Of a DNA stretch of 64,000 bases, positions 16,581 to 25,300 are shown one piece after another. The stretch is from contig OZ251545.1 of assembly GCA_965243335.1 (NCBI GenBank), forward strand, positions 4,216,001 to 4,280,000. Reading direction: 5' to 3'. Position 1 is the stretch's first letter. Each line of letters starts with the position of its first letter. Position numbers and translations under genes: made by a program. The notes under the pieces are model-generated. The model searched no databases. It worked only from the letters and a program-made list of their open reading frames with translations, and was not told the DNA's origin. Source of the DNA: JAJDXW01 sp965243335. Lineage in GTDB: Bacteria; Pseudomonadota; Gammaproteobacteria; HK1.

Positions 16581-17056
16581 GTCCGTTGTCCTCCGTTCCT
16601 CTCGTCCTTCGTCTCCGGAGCGGACCGGCTCCGTCCCGCGGCATGAAGCGATCCTGCCCGGACGCGCCGGACCGCCGCTACGCATTCCGATCCTGCCGAC
16701 GTTGCAGGCCGCACCGGAATGGCGAGGCCACCGCGGATGAACGCGGATGCACGCTCCCGGTTCATGACGCCGGGACCGCAACGGCCGCACTCCCTGTCGG
16801 GACGCCTCCGGTACGACATCTGCGCCTACGCAAACGCCGCCGTGGGGTGAAATCCGCCCAAAGGCCCCTCGAACCGACCCCAAACCCTGGAACAACGCCG
16901 TCCCCGGGGGGTAGAAAGTATCTCGACCCCCGCTCTCCACCCTCTATATCAATAGGTTGCGAACAGCGCACGGGACTCCGAGGCAGGTGCGGGGCGGAGA
17001 TTTTCGCGCCGCCGTCGCGGCGAGCCCGGACAGACGCGCCGCCCCGGGACGCGCGC
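16581..17056. other. Non-coding gap with MITE-like repeat fragment
   Basis: Between the hypothetical gene and dctM no convincing gene is seen. The right half holds an inverted partial copy of the MITE-like repeat; the left half shows nothing recognisable. Confidence 0.5.
16836..16978 (-). repeat. MITE-like repeat, partial copy (inverted)
   Basis: Read on the minus strand this matches 23045-23190 along its length: 'GTGCGCTGTTCGCAA', a central AT-richer part, 'GGGGACGGCGTTGTTCCA' and 'GCGGATTTCACCCCACGGCG'. Only the 'CAGCGCAC' end is present; the GCATGTGCGC terminus at the other side is missing, so the copy is truncated. Confidence 0.75.
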
Positions 17057-18343
17057 TCACGCGAAGCCCAGCAGGCGCGGGATGGTCATCGAGATCTCGG
17101 GCACGAAGGTGATGAGGAAGATGACCCCGGCCTCGATCGCGAGGAACGGCAGCATCTCCAGCGCGATCCGCTCCACCCGCTCCCCCGACAGGCTGGCCGC
17201 GACGAACAGCACGAGGCCCATCGGCGGGGTCGCCAGCCCCACCGTGACGTTCACGCACATGATGATCGCGAAGTGCAGGGGGTCGACCCCGAGCCCGACG
17301 AAGGTCGGGCCGAGCACCGGGCCGAGGATCAGGATCGCGGGCCCCGCGTCCAGGAACATCCCGACGATGAAGAGCAGGACGTTGACGAGAAAGAGGAGCA
17401 CCAGCGGGTTCTCGCTGATGCCGAGCACGAGGTCGGTCAGCCGGACCGGGGCCTGGCTCAACGTCATGAGGGCGGCGAAGGCGACGGCCATCCCGACCAG
17501 GAGGAGGATGATCCCGGACCCGAGCGCGGCGCGGAACAGCACGTCGGGGAGGTCCCTCCACTTGAGCGAACGCAGCACGAAGAGGGCCAGGACGGCCGCA
17601 TAGCCGGCCGCGACCGCCGCCGCCTCGGTCGGGGTGAAGACCCCGCTCAGGATCCCCCCGAGCAGGATCACCGGGGTGAGAAGCGGCAGGAACGCCCGCC
17701 GGAACGCGCCGCCCCGCTCGGGCCAGGTCGCCCGCCGGCTCGCCACCGGGTAGCCGCGCACCCGGGCGAGGTAGGAGGTGAGCGCCATGAGGCCGAACCC
17801 GACCATGAGCCCGGGCACGATGCCCGCCGCGAAGAGGCCGGCCACCGATACGTTCATGATGAACGCGTAGATGATCATGATCCCGCTCGGGGGGATGATG
17901 GGCCCGATGACCGAGGAGGCGGCGGTCACCGCCGCCGCGAAGCGCCGGGTGTAGCCGTTCTTCTCCATCGCGGGGATGAGCATCGACCCGAGCGCGGAGG
18001 TGTCCGCCACCGCCGACCCGCTGAGCCCCGCGAACAACATGCTGGAGAGGATGTTGACCTGGGCGAGCCCGCCCCGCACGTGGCCGATGAGGGCCTGGCT
18101 CAGCCGCACCAGGTTCACCGTGATCTGCCCCGCGTTCATCATCTCGCCGGCGAGGATGAAGAACGGGATCGCCATCAGCGGGAAGTTGTCGATCCCCTTG
18201 TACATCCGGCCGATGAGGAGGGTGAAGAAGTTCGCCTGCCCGTCGATGAGGAGGCTCAGGGAGGGGGCGATGAGGAGCGCGAACATGACCGGCAGGCCGC
18301 ACACCATGAGCAGCAGGAAGATCCAGAAGAAGGCGAGCGACAT
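17057..18343 (-). CDS. dctM: TRAP transporter large permease (DctM)
   Basis: A 428-residue, roughly 12-segment membrane protein forming the ion-coupled channel of a TRAP transporter. Landmarks are 'LMAIPFFILAGEMMNAG' near residue 55, 'GLSGSAVADTSALGSMLIPAM' around 105-125, 'IGPIIPPSGIMIIYA' and 'VGLATPPMGLVLF' near the C-terminus. Length is standard. The upstream dctQ ends 9 bp before this start, indicating one transcript in the minus direction. Confidence 0.93.
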   Translation of the reverse strand: MSLAFFWIFLLLMVCGLPVMFALLIAPSLSLLIDGQANFFTLLIGRMYKGIDNFPLMAIPFFILAGEMMNAGQITVNLVRLSQALIGHVRGGLAQVNILSSMLFAGLSGSAVADTSALGSMLIPAMEKNGYTRRFAAAVTAASSVIGPIIPPSGIMIIYAFIMNVSVAGLFAAGIVPGLMVGFGLMALTSYLARVRGYPVASRRATWPERGGAFRRAFLPLLTPVILLGGILSGVFTPTEAAAVAAGYAAVLALFVLRSLKWRDLPDVLFRAALGSGIILLLVGMAVAFAALMTLSQAPVRLTDLVLGISENPLVLLFLVNVLLFIVGMFLDAGPAILILGPVLGPTFVGLGVDPLHFAIIMCVNVTVGLATPPMGLVLFVAASLSGERVERIALEMLPFLAIEAGVIFLITFVPEISMTIPRLLGFA

Positions 18344-18352
18344 GCCCGGTCC

Positions 18353-18925
18353 CTACGGCGTATCGGCCGCCGGCGCGTCGGCCGCCTCGATCCCCGCCGG
18401 CCGTTCGAGGGCCGGGACCGAAGCGGGATCGACGATGCCCTTGATCGCCCGCAGGACGTGCTCGACGCTGACCGCCGCGAGCAGCCAGAAGCCGGCGGGG
18501 ACGACCAGGTAGAACCAGAAGAGCTTGACGTCGATGGTGAACGCCTTCGACTTCAGGCCGCGCTCGGCGAGCCCCACCCCTTCCTGCGCGTAGACGAGCA
18601 TGAAGCAGAGGATGAGCGCGTTCAGCACGAGCTGGAGCGCGGCCTGCACCCGCCCCGCGAGGAAGCGGGTCAAGGTCTCGATGGCGACGTTCATGCCGTG
18701 CCGGTAGGCGATCGGGGCGACCAGGAACGTCATCCACACCATCATGAAGCGGGAGATCTCCTCGCTCCAGGTCGGCGGATCGTTCAGCACGTAGCGCATG
18801 AACACCTGGTACAGGATGACCAGGGTCATGGCGCCGATCAGGGTGAGGCCGCAAACCTTGCCGACCTTCCCGACGAGGTCGTTGAAGCGCGCCACGATCG
18901 CGAGCGGCCCGTCCACTATCGGCAC
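18353..18925 (-). CDS. dctQ: TRAP transporter small permease (DctQ)
   Basis: A 190-residue membrane protein with four hydrophobic segments that pairs with DctM. The typical pattern 'LYQVFMRYVLNDPPTWSEEI' (residues ~40-60) followed by 'MMVWMTFLVAPIAYRHGMNV' is present. The C-terminal 30 residues are an alanine/proline-rich tail not found in all DctQ. First gene of the TRAP operon; divergent from the Gfo/Idh gene across 228 bp. Confidence 0.9.
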   Translation of the reverse strand: MPIVDGPLAIVARFNDLVGKVGKVCGLTLIGAMTLVILYQVFMRYVLNDPPTWSEEISRFMMVWMTFLVAPIAYRHGMNVAIETLTRFLAGRVQAALQLVLNALILCFMLVYAQEGVGLAERGLKSKAFTIDVKLFWFYLVVPAGFWLLAAVSVEHVLRAIKGIVDPASVPALERPAGIEAADAPAADTP

Positions 18926-19153
18926 TGCCCCGCCTCCCTTCGCTGTCCGGCGCCTCGGCGCGGCGACCCGGCGGCCCTTTCCACCTGGGGCAGGGGGAAT
19001 GGCGGCCCGCGGCTATTCTCGCCCGAAACGCGGCCCGTTTGTCCAATGCCGCGCCGGTGTATCCTCGCGCGGCGGCGGGCCGCGGCCCTGAACCGCGCCG
19101 AGCGCGGCTCGGGGCGGGCCGGCGCGCCGGGCGATGCCAGCGAGGTGAGGGCG

Positions 19154-20236
19154 ATGCGCGGAACGGTCCGCTACGGCGTGATCGGCGGCGGCGACATGGG
19201 GCGCGAGCACGTCCGCAACCTCGCGCTCCTCGACGGGGCGGCGGTCGCCGCGGTCGCGGACCCGTTCGAGCCGTCCCGCTCGGCCGCCCACCGCCTCGCC
19301 GGCCCGAACGCCGCCGCCTTCCCGGACCACCGCGACCTGCTCGCCGACCCCTCGATCGACGCGGTCGTCATCGCGACCCCGAACCACACCCACGCCGCCG
19401 TGCTCGAAGATGCGCTCGCCACCGACAAGGCGATCCTCGTCGAGAAGCCCCTCTGCACGACCGTCGAGGACTGCCGCCGGATGGAGCGCGCCGCCCGGCG
19501 GGCGGGAAACCTCGTCTGGGTGGGGATGGAGTACCGGTACATGCCCCCGGTCGCGCGCCTCGTCGAGGCGGTGCGCGCGGGGGCCGTCGGGCGGCTGCGC
19601 ATGCTCCACGTCCGCGAGCACCGCGGGCCGTTCCTCCCCAAGGTCGGGGACTGGAACCGGTTCGCCCGCAACACCGGCGGCGCCCTGGTCGAGAAGTGCT
19701 GCCACTTCTTCGATCTCATGCGGCTCATCACCCGGGACGAGCCCGTGCGGGTCTACGCCTCCGGCGCCCAGGACGTGAACCACCTCGACGAACGCTATGG
19801 CGGCGCGGTCCCCGACGTCATCGACAACGCCTTCGTCATCGTCGATTTCGCGGGCGGGGCGCGGGCCCTCCTCGACCTCTGCATGTTCGGGGAGGCGTCG
19901 CCCGCCGAGCAGGAGATCGTCGCCACCGGAGACGGGGGCCGCGCGGCCTGCGCCATCCCCGCGTCGGAGCTGACCGTCGGACAGCGGGCGGCGGGGAGGA
20001 GCGAGACGACCGTGATCGACGTTCCGCCCGAGCTGCTGTCGGCCGGCAGCCACCACGGATCCACGTGGTTCGAGCACGAGGCGTTCCTCGCCGCCCTGCG
20101 CGCCGGAGCCCCGCCGGCGGTCAGCCTGCGCGACGGCCTCGCCGCGGTCGCAATGGGAGTGGCCGCGGAACGGTCGATCGCGGAGCGCCGGCCGGTGGAC
20201 CTGGCCGAGATGGGCCTCGAGGCGCCTGCGCCGTAG
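19154..20236 (+). CDS. Gfo/Idh/MocA-family NAD(P)-dependent oxidoreductase
   Basis: A 360-residue dehydrogenase. The N-terminal Rossmann domain starts 'VRYGVIGGGDMGREHVRNLA' (GxGxxG-like), with 'VIATPNHTHA' and the conserved 'LVEKPLCTTVEDC' holding the catalytic lysine. The C-terminal domain contains 'GGALVEKCCHFFDLMR', where the His is typically catalytic. The family acts on sugars, inositols and related polyols. It is divergent from the TRAP permease genes and precedes an MttB-like gene, so it may oxidise the imported compound. Start ATG 19154. Confidence 0.87.
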   Translation: MRGTVRYGVIGGGDMGREHVRNLALLDGAAVAAVADPFEPSRSAAHRLAGPNAAAFPDHRDLLADPSIDAVVIATPNHTHAAVLEDALATDKAILVEKPLCTTVEDCRRMERAARRAGNLVWVGMEYRYMPPVARLVEAVRAGAVGRLRMLHVREHRGPFLPKVGDWNRFARNTGGALVEKCCHFFDLMRLITRDEPVRVYASGAQDVNHLDERYGGAVPDVIDNAFVIVDFAGGARALLDLCMFGEASPAEQEIVATGDGGRAACAIPASELTVGQRAAGRSETTVIDVPPELLSAGSHHGSTWFEHEAFLAALRAGAPPAVSLRDGLAAVAMGVAAERSIAERRPVDLAEMGLEAPAP

Positions 20237-20573
20237 GCGGGAGAGAGCGACCTCCCGGAAATATCCCCCACCGGCGCCTTCCGAAGGGTCCCGCGATCAA
20301 TGCCCCTGGCCGCAAATCCCGGGGCGCGAGCGCGGGGGAGAGGCGCGCCTTCCCGGGGGACGAGCCCCGGGGTCGTTCCCCCCGGCGGCGACCGGAACCG
20401 CCGCGGAGGCGGCGAAGCGGCGCGAGCCCCCGGAGCGGATGGCCCTCATACGAAAGCGAAGGGGGAATCCGAGCTCCGGTTCCATGTACCCTACGGCAAG
20501 GCGTACCGGGAGGATGGCGGGATATGCGCGCGGGGGGAATATACGGGCCGGGCCGGCCCCGGAAACGACCGGG
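20237..20573. other. GC-rich intergenic region, no gene seen
   Basis: 337 bp between the oxidoreductase and the MttB-like gene. Frames are open because of GC content but show no family resemblance; the reading frame of the next gene continues upstream without a plausible N-terminal domain. No terminator or promoter stands out. Confidence 0.5.
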
Positions 20574-22139
20574 ATGACCAGTCCGAACCTGGCCGGCCGG
20601 CGCGGGCGGCAGCGGATGGGCGGGCGCCGGGGCAACCGGCGGGGCGCGGGGCCGGCGGTCCGGCAGCTTCCGTGGGAGGTCCCCGTCAACCGCGACCGCC
20701 CCACCGAGCCGCTCACCGGGGAGCAGGTCCGCGCGGTGCACGACGGCGCGATGCGGGTGCTGGAGGAGATCGGGATCGAGTTCCTCAACGAGGAGGCGCG
20801 CGCGGTCCTCGCCGCCGCCGGGTGCGAGACGAGCCCGGACGGCGCCAACGTGCGCATGGACCGCGGGCTCGTGATGGAGAAGGTCGGGCTCGCGCCCTCC
20901 GAGTTCACCATCACCCCCCGCAACCCGGATCGGCGGATCCCCATCGGGGGCCGGCGCATGGTCTTCGGCAACGTGTCGAGCCCGCCCAACTGCTCGGACC
21001 TCGAGCGGGGCCGGCGGGTCGGCGACCGCGAGAGCTACCAGGACTTCCTCAAGCTCACCCAGTACTTCAACTGCATCCATTTCGCGGGCGGCTACCCGGT
21101 GGAGCCCTTGGACGTCCACCCCTCGGTGCGCCATCTCGACTGCCTGCACGACAAGCTGCTCCTCACCGACAAGGTGGTGCACGCCTACTCGCTCGGCCCG
21201 GAACGGGTCGAGGACGTGATGGAGATGACCCGCATCGCGGGCGGCCTCACCCACGAGGAGTTCGAGGCCGCGCCGCGCATGTACACCAACATCAACTCGA
21301 CCTCGCCGCTCAAGCACGACCGCCCGATGCTGGACGGGGCGATGCGGCTCGCCCGGCGCGGGCAGCCGACGGTGGTGTCCCCGTTCACCCTCGCGGGGGC
21401 CATGGCCCCGGTGACCCTCGCCGGCGCGGTGACCCAGTTCGTGGCCGAGGGGCTCGCCGCCATCGTCCTGCTCCAGTGCGTCCGCCCCGGCGTGCCCTGC
21501 GCCATCGGCTCGTTCACCTCGAACGTGGACATGCGCACGGGGGCGCCCGCCTTCGGCACCCCCGAGTACATGCGGGCCACCCAGATCTCCGGGCAGATGG
21601 CCCGCTTCTACGGGCTGCCGCTCCGCGCCTCCAACGCCTGCGCCGCCAACTGCCCCGACGCCCAGGCGGCGTGGGAGAGCGCCTTCTCGCTGTGGGCGGC
21701 GGTGTCCGCGGGGGTGAACGTGGTCTACCACGCGGCGGGCTGGCTCGAAGGGGGGCTCTGCGCCTCGTTCGAGAAGTTCGTGATGGACTGCGAGACCCTC
21801 CAGCAGATGATCACCTACCTGAAGCCGGTGCCCGCCGACGAGGACGACATCGCGGTCGAGGCGATCCGGGAGGTCGGCCCGAACGGGCACTTCTTCGGGT
21901 GCTCGCACACCCAGGAGCGGTACGAGACCGCCTTCTACACCCCCTTCCTCTCCGACTGGAGCAACTTCGAGAGCTGGGAGGAGCGGGGCTCGATCGACAC
22001 CGTGCGCCGCGCCAACGCCCTCGGCAAGAAGATCCTCGCCGAGTTCGAGCCGCCGCCGCTCGACGACGCGCGCCGCGAGGAGCTCGCGGAGTTCGTGGCG
22101 CGGCGCAAGCGCGAAGGCGGCGCCCCGACGGACTTCTGA
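20574..22139 (+). CDS. MttB-family (trimethylamine/betaine) methyltransferase, non-pyrrolysine type
   Basis: A 521-residue corrinoid-protein methyltransferase. Recognisable parts include 'HDGAMRVLEEIGIEFLNEEA' at the start of the barrel, 'INSTSPLKHDRPMLDGAMRLA', 'SPFTLAGAMAPVTLAGAV' and 'ASNACAANCPDAQAAWE'. The frame runs through without an in-frame TAG, so it belongs to the large non-Pyl branch, whose studied members demethylate quaternary amines such as glycine betaine. No corrinoid protein or activase is nearby. Start ATG 20574; residues 1-40 are a basic extension and a later start is possible. Confidence 0.85.
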   Translation: MTSPNLAGRRGRQRMGGRRGNRRGAGPAVRQLPWEVPVNRDRPTEPLTGEQVRAVHDGAMRVLEEIGIEFLNEEARAVLAAAGCETSPDGANVRMDRGLVMEKVGLAPSEFTITPRNPDRRIPIGGRRMVFGNVSSPPNCSDLERGRRVGDRESYQDFLKLTQYFNCIHFAGGYPVEPLDVHPSVRHLDCLHDKLLLTDKVVHAYSLGPERVEDVMEMTRIAGGLTHEEFEAAPRMYTNINSTSPLKHDRPMLDGAMRLARRGQPTVVSPFTLAGAMAPVTLAGAVTQFVAEGLAAIVLLQCVRPGVPCAIGSFTSNVDMRTGAPAFGTPEYMRATQISGQMARFYGLPLRASNACAANCPDAQAAWESAFSLWAAVSAGVNVVYHAAGWLEGGLCASFEKFVMDCETLQQMITYLKPVPADEDDIAVEAIREVGPNGHFFGCSHTQERYETAFYTPFLSDWSNFESWEERGSIDTVRRANALGKKILAEFEPPPLDDARREELAEFVARRKREGGAPTDF

Positions 22140-22269
22140 CCTTCCTCCCTGCCGCTTCGCGCCTGTCCCTTCCCGCTGCCCGCTTGCCCCTCCCGCTTCC
22201 CATTTCCCGCTTGCCCCTTCTCCCTCCCACTTCCTGCTCCCCTCCACCACCACCAGCGAGGCCCCGACC
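22140..22269 (+). repeat. Pyrimidine-rich low-complexity tract with short repeats
   Basis: The 130 bp between the MttB-like and amidotransferase genes is almost all C and T on the plus strand, built from variants of CTTCCCGCTTGCCCC and TCCCACTTCC. No gene fits. It may form unusual DNA structure or arise from slippage. Confidence 0.6.
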
Positions 22270-23013
22270 ATGCGGTTCCTGACCCTCCAGCACATCGACG
22301 CCGAGCACCCCGGCATCCTCCGCGACTTCATGGCCGAAGACGGTGTGCGCTGGGACACGGTGGAGCTGGACGAAGGCGACGCGATCCCGCCGCTCGACGG
22401 CTACGACGCGATGGTGGTCATGGGCGGGCCGATGGACGTCTGGGAGGAGGACGCGCATCCGTGGCTCGTCCCGGAGAAGACGGCCATCGCGGAGGCGGTG
22501 CGCGAGCGGGAGCTGCCCTTCCTCGGGGTCTGCCTCGGCCACCAGCTCCTCGCGGACGCGCTGGGCGGCGAGGTGGGGGCCATGCACGCGCCCGAGGTCG
22601 GCGTCCTCGACGTCGAGCTGACCGGCGAAGGCCGGCGCGACCCCGTGCTCGGTTCCGCCGGTTCCGCCCCCGCGTCGTTCAAGGCGCTGCAATGGCACGG
22701 GGCCGAGGTGAAGCGGCTCCCGCCCGGCGGGGTGGCGCTCGCGCGCTCCCCCGCCTGCCCGGTGCAGGCGTTCCGGGTCGGCGCCGCCGCATTCGGGATC
22801 CAGTACCACGTGGAGCTGACCGACGCGACGGTGCGCGAGTGGGGCGTGATCCCCGAGTACGCGGCGGCCCTCGAGCAGGCCCTCGGGGCCGACGGCCTGG
22901 AGCGGATGCAGGCGGGCGCGACCGCCCACATGCGGGAGTTCAACGAGAACGCGCACCGCCTCTACGACGGCTTCATGGCGGTGGTGCGGGCGCGCTCGCG
23001 CGAGCGCCGATAG
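22270..23013 (+). CDS. Class I glutamine amidotransferase (GMP-synthase-like)
   Basis: A 247-residue stand-alone amidotransferase. The catalytic triad is visible: Cys88 in 'FLGVCLGHQLLADALGG' and His180/Glu182 in 'FGIQYHVELTD'. An oxyanion-loop 'VVMGGPMDVWEED' precedes it. Stand-alone members of this group cleave or form gamma-glutamyl bonds in amine catabolism or detoxification, or remain unassigned. It follows the MttB-like gene in the same direction; gamma-glutamylated methylamine handling is possible but unproven. The C-terminal ~50 residues are helical and charged. Start ATG 22270. Confidence 0.85.
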   Translation: MRFLTLQHIDAEHPGILRDFMAEDGVRWDTVELDEGDAIPPLDGYDAMVVMGGPMDVWEEDAHPWLVPEKTAIAEAVRERELPFLGVCLGHQLLADALGGEVGAMHAPEVGVLDVELTGEGRRDPVLGSAGSAPASFKALQWHGAEVKRLPPGGVALARSPACPVQAFRVGAAAFGIQYHVELTDATVREWGVIPEYAAALEQALGADGLERMQAGATAHMREFNENAHRLYDGFMAVVRARSRERR

Positions 23014-23044
23014 CCTCGCCGCACCCGGCGGCCCGCAGACTGAG

Positions 23045-23365
23045 GCGTGTGCGCTGTTCGCAAGTTGTTGATTGTGATGAGGTAGAGCGGAGGCGAGATA
23101 TTTTTTACCCCTCGGGGACGGCGTTGTTCCACGGTTTGGGGGCGGTTCGAGGGGCTCTATGGCGGATTTCACCCCACGGCGGCGCTAGTGCGGGTACGTC
23201 CCTGGGAACGCGGGCGTCCCGCCCGCACTTTGGTTCACGGGCGCTTCACACCCCCGTGCGGGCGGGACGCCCGCGTTCCCAGGATGCGCCGTTCCCAGGA
23301 CCCCACATCCTCGCGGACGCGCTCGCGAGAGGCGTGCTTGGCGAAAATCTCCACCGCGCACATGC
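23045..23365. repeat. MITE-like element, complete copy (321 bp)
   Basis: The ends are inverted repeats: GCGTGTGCGC (23045-23054) and GCGCACATGC (23356-23365), one mismatch. The left half matches 16836-16978 and 29695-29782; the right end 'GTGCTTGGCGAAAATCTCCACC' recurs at 29880-29905 and, inverted, at 52712-52735. In the middle, a perfect 28-bp inverted repeat (23201-23228 with 23256-23283, spacer 27 nt) is related to one at 52768-52850. There is no coding potential. It looks like a non-autonomous miniature element. Confidence 0.75.
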
Positions 23366-23423
23366 CTCGGCCCGCAGGCCGGAATGGACGCCGGGCGCGG
23401 GTCGGCGTATCCTTCGCGCCCTC

Positions 23424-23500
23424 GCGCCCGTAGCTCAGCCGGATAGAGTGTTGGCCTCCGAAGCCAAAGGTCACAGGTTCGAATCCTGTCGGGCGCGCCA
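23424..23500 (+). tRNA. tRNA-Arg (anticodon CCG)
   Basis: A 77-nt cloverleaf: acceptor arms GCGCCCG / CGGGCGC, D-arm 'GCTCAGCCGGATAGAGT', anticodon stem TTGGC / GCCAA with loop CTCCGAA giving anticodon CCG, T-arm around GGTTCGAATCC, and an encoded 3' CCA. It stands alone at the left border of an accessory stretch and 58 bp after a MITE-like element. No duplicated 3' tRNA end was found downstream. Confidence 0.95.
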
Positions 23501-23659
23501 CCTGTCCCGGCGCGGGTAGCCGGCCCCGCGAGGCTCCGGGCGGCCCCGGGCGCCTGCGGCTCCCCCATCCGTCTTGCCGGCGCATCGCGGGGGGGTATCC
23601 GGGCGCGGGCGCATGGTGCATGATCGCGCCGGTTGCAACCCGAGAGAGGAGTGGCGTCG

Positions 23660-23983
23660 ATGGCGTTCTACGAGCTTCGCCGGTACACGATCCGGCCCGG
23701 CAAGATGGAGGAATGGGTCGAGTACATGGAGGGGACCATCATCCCGTTCCAGGTCTCGAAGGGGATGGTGATCACCGGAAGCTACCGCGGGGAGGAGGAC
23801 GACTCCGTGTACTTCTGGACGCGCCGCTTCGAGAGCGAGGAGCAGCGCAAGGCGCTCTACGCGGCGGTCTACGAGAGCGATTTCTGGAAGAACGAGGTGG
23901 CGCCCAGGGTGGTCGACCTCATCGACCGGGACCTGATCCAGGTCACCCGGGTGGTCCCGACCCCCCGCTCCGTCGTGCAGTGA
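23660..23983 (+). CDS. NIPSNAP-family protein
   Basis: A 107-residue ferredoxin-like alpha/beta-barrel protein. The opening MAFYELRRYTIRPGKMEEWV and 'VYFWTRRFESEEQRKALYAA' fit the NIPSNAP family (dimeric alpha-beta barrel), whose bacterial members have no established reaction. A purine-rich AGAGAGGAG lies upstream of ATG 23660. It stands alone between the tRNA and the NYN gene. Confidence 0.85.
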   Translation: MAFYELRRYTIRPGKMEEWVEYMEGTIIPFQVSKGMVITGSYRGEEDDSVYFWTRRFESEEQRKALYAAVYESDFWKNEVAPRVVDLIDRDLIQVTRVVPTPRSVVQ

Positions 23984-23988
23984 GCGAA

Positions 23989-24023
23989 GCGGGGCGGGGC
24001 GGGGAGCCCCCTCTCCGCCCCGC
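23989..24023 (+). terminator. Possible hairpin after NIPSNAP gene
   Basis: GCGGGGCGG (23989-23997) pairs with CCGCCCCGC (24015-24023), a 9-bp stem 5 bp after the stop codon. No T-run follows. Confidence 0.4.
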
Positions 24024-24281
24024 GCGCTCCTCCCCAAGGCGATCCACCGCTTCGGGATCGGCTTGGCGACACGCCGCCCCGGGCCGTCAGGATCGCGGGC
24101 CGGCGGGTTGCGGTTGACGGACCCGAACCAGGTCGCCAGCCTTCATCCGCCGTCCCGACCACCCTGAATGGGGCGGCTAACCAGGGGACCCCTTCGGGGG
24201 GCCTCATTGTCCGGCATTTGCCGGTAGTCCGGTCCGGAGCTCCGGAGCGCTCGGTGTGCGGGCTCGAACTCGGAGGAAGCC

Positions 24282-25181
24282 ATGATGGATCGAATAGCGG
24301 TCTTCGTCGATGCAGGCTACTTCTTCGCAGAAGGCTCGATAGAGGTGTGCGGCAGAAAGATACCGCGTGAAGAAACTTCTCTCGATCACCAGGCATTGAT
24401 TCGGAAGCTGAAGGATTTTGCGGAGGGGTTATCCGAACTTCCGTTGCTGCGGATTTACTGGTACGACGGCGCTTTTGCAAGCCCGACGCCTCAGCAAAGA
24501 ACCCTGGCCGATCAAGCGGACATGAAGGTACGTCTCGGGTCCGTGAATTCCAAGGGGCAACAGAAGGGCGTCGATTCCCTGATCGTAACGGACGTGATCA
24601 CGCTTGCCCGCAACCGGGCGATGGCGGATTGTGTCCTCCTTGCCGGCGACGAAGATTTCAGGGTCGCCGTCCAGCAGGCGCAGGAATACGGGGTGCGGGT
24701 CCATCTTCTCGGAATCAGGCCCGCACGGGAGAATCAATCCCCGTCGCTTCTTCGGGAAGTCGACTCGTCGCACGAATGGAGTTGCCAGGACCTTCGCGGG
24801 CTCCTGGAATGCCGCCCCAGGAGAGTCGAGCCAACGGACATGGACGCCCAGTCGGATGCACCGCCGCCGGCGAGGGCCCACCCTGCCGAGTCCGTACTCC
24901 CGGATACGGATGGACGATCGGATCATGGGCAAACGTTGCAGCAAGTAGCAACGCGAGTGGCCGATGACGTGCCCCTCACGGACGTTCCTTCCCTCGTGGC
25001 GCATATTCGCGCCACGAACCTGATCCCGACAGAGTTTGACGCAAGGCTTCTCAGAACGTTGCAGAACGCGATCGGCGGCTACGACGTCCTCGACTCGAAG
25101 CAGAAGCGCGACGTCCGATCCGCTTTCCTGGATGCCCTGGAGGAGCGGCTCGGCAGGGACGAGGGCGGTTCCGCGGAATAG
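24282..25181 (+). CDS. NYN-domain nuclease (LabA/DUF88-like)
   Basis: A 299-residue protein whose first ~180 residues form a NYN (PIN-like) RNase fold: 'IAVFVDAGYFF' (first acidic residue), 'QKGVDSLIVTDVI' and 'CVLLAGDEDFRVAVQQAQEYG' supply the acidic metal-binding set. Residues ~190-230 are a polar linker, and the C-terminal ~80 residues are helical and unassigned ('VPSLVAHIRATNLIP'); they may be an OST-HTH/LOTUS-like or other RNA-binding module. Base composition is visibly less GC-rich than the neighbouring metabolic genes, suggesting transfer. It converges on the unknown three-gene cassette. Confidence 0.8.
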   Translation: MMDRIAVFVDAGYFFAEGSIEVCGRKIPREETSLDHQALIRKLKDFAEGLSELPLLRIYWYDGAFASPTPQQRTLADQADMKVRLGSVNSKGQQKGVDSLIVTDVITLARNRAMADCVLLAGDEDFRVAVQQAQEYGVRVHLLGIRPARENQSPSLLREVDSSHEWSCQDLRGLLECRPRRVEPTDMDAQSDAPPPARAHPAESVLPDTDGRSDHGQTLQQVATRVADDVPLTDVPSLVAHIRATNLIPTEFDARLLRTLQNAIGGYDVLDSKQKRDVRSAFLDALEERLGRDEGGSAE

Positions 25182-25300
25182 CCGGACCGCAGTCGAGAGC
25201 CGCCGGCCTTCCCTCTCCAGCCATTCGCGGGGAGCGGCCTTCTGCTTCATGGCCGCCACCGATCCCCTTCGACGACGGCCCAAGCGTCCGGCGGGTTCCG

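Noticed and set aside
15909..16940. Longer version of the hypothetical protein starting at 16940
   Set aside because: The extra N-terminal 120 residues translate the MITE-like repeat; the family-like start MSTR is at 16580.
16586..19150. Plus-strand open frame running into the Gfo/Idh oxidoreductase
   Set aside because: The upstream part is antisense to the TRAP permeases; the real gene starts at 19154.
20574..22139. Pyrrolysine-containing trimethylamine methyltransferase
   Set aside because: No in-frame TAG; the gene reads through as the non-Pyl type.
23201..23283. CRISPR-like repeat
   Set aside because: Only a single inverted pair, no array of spaced direct repeats; no cas genes in the window.
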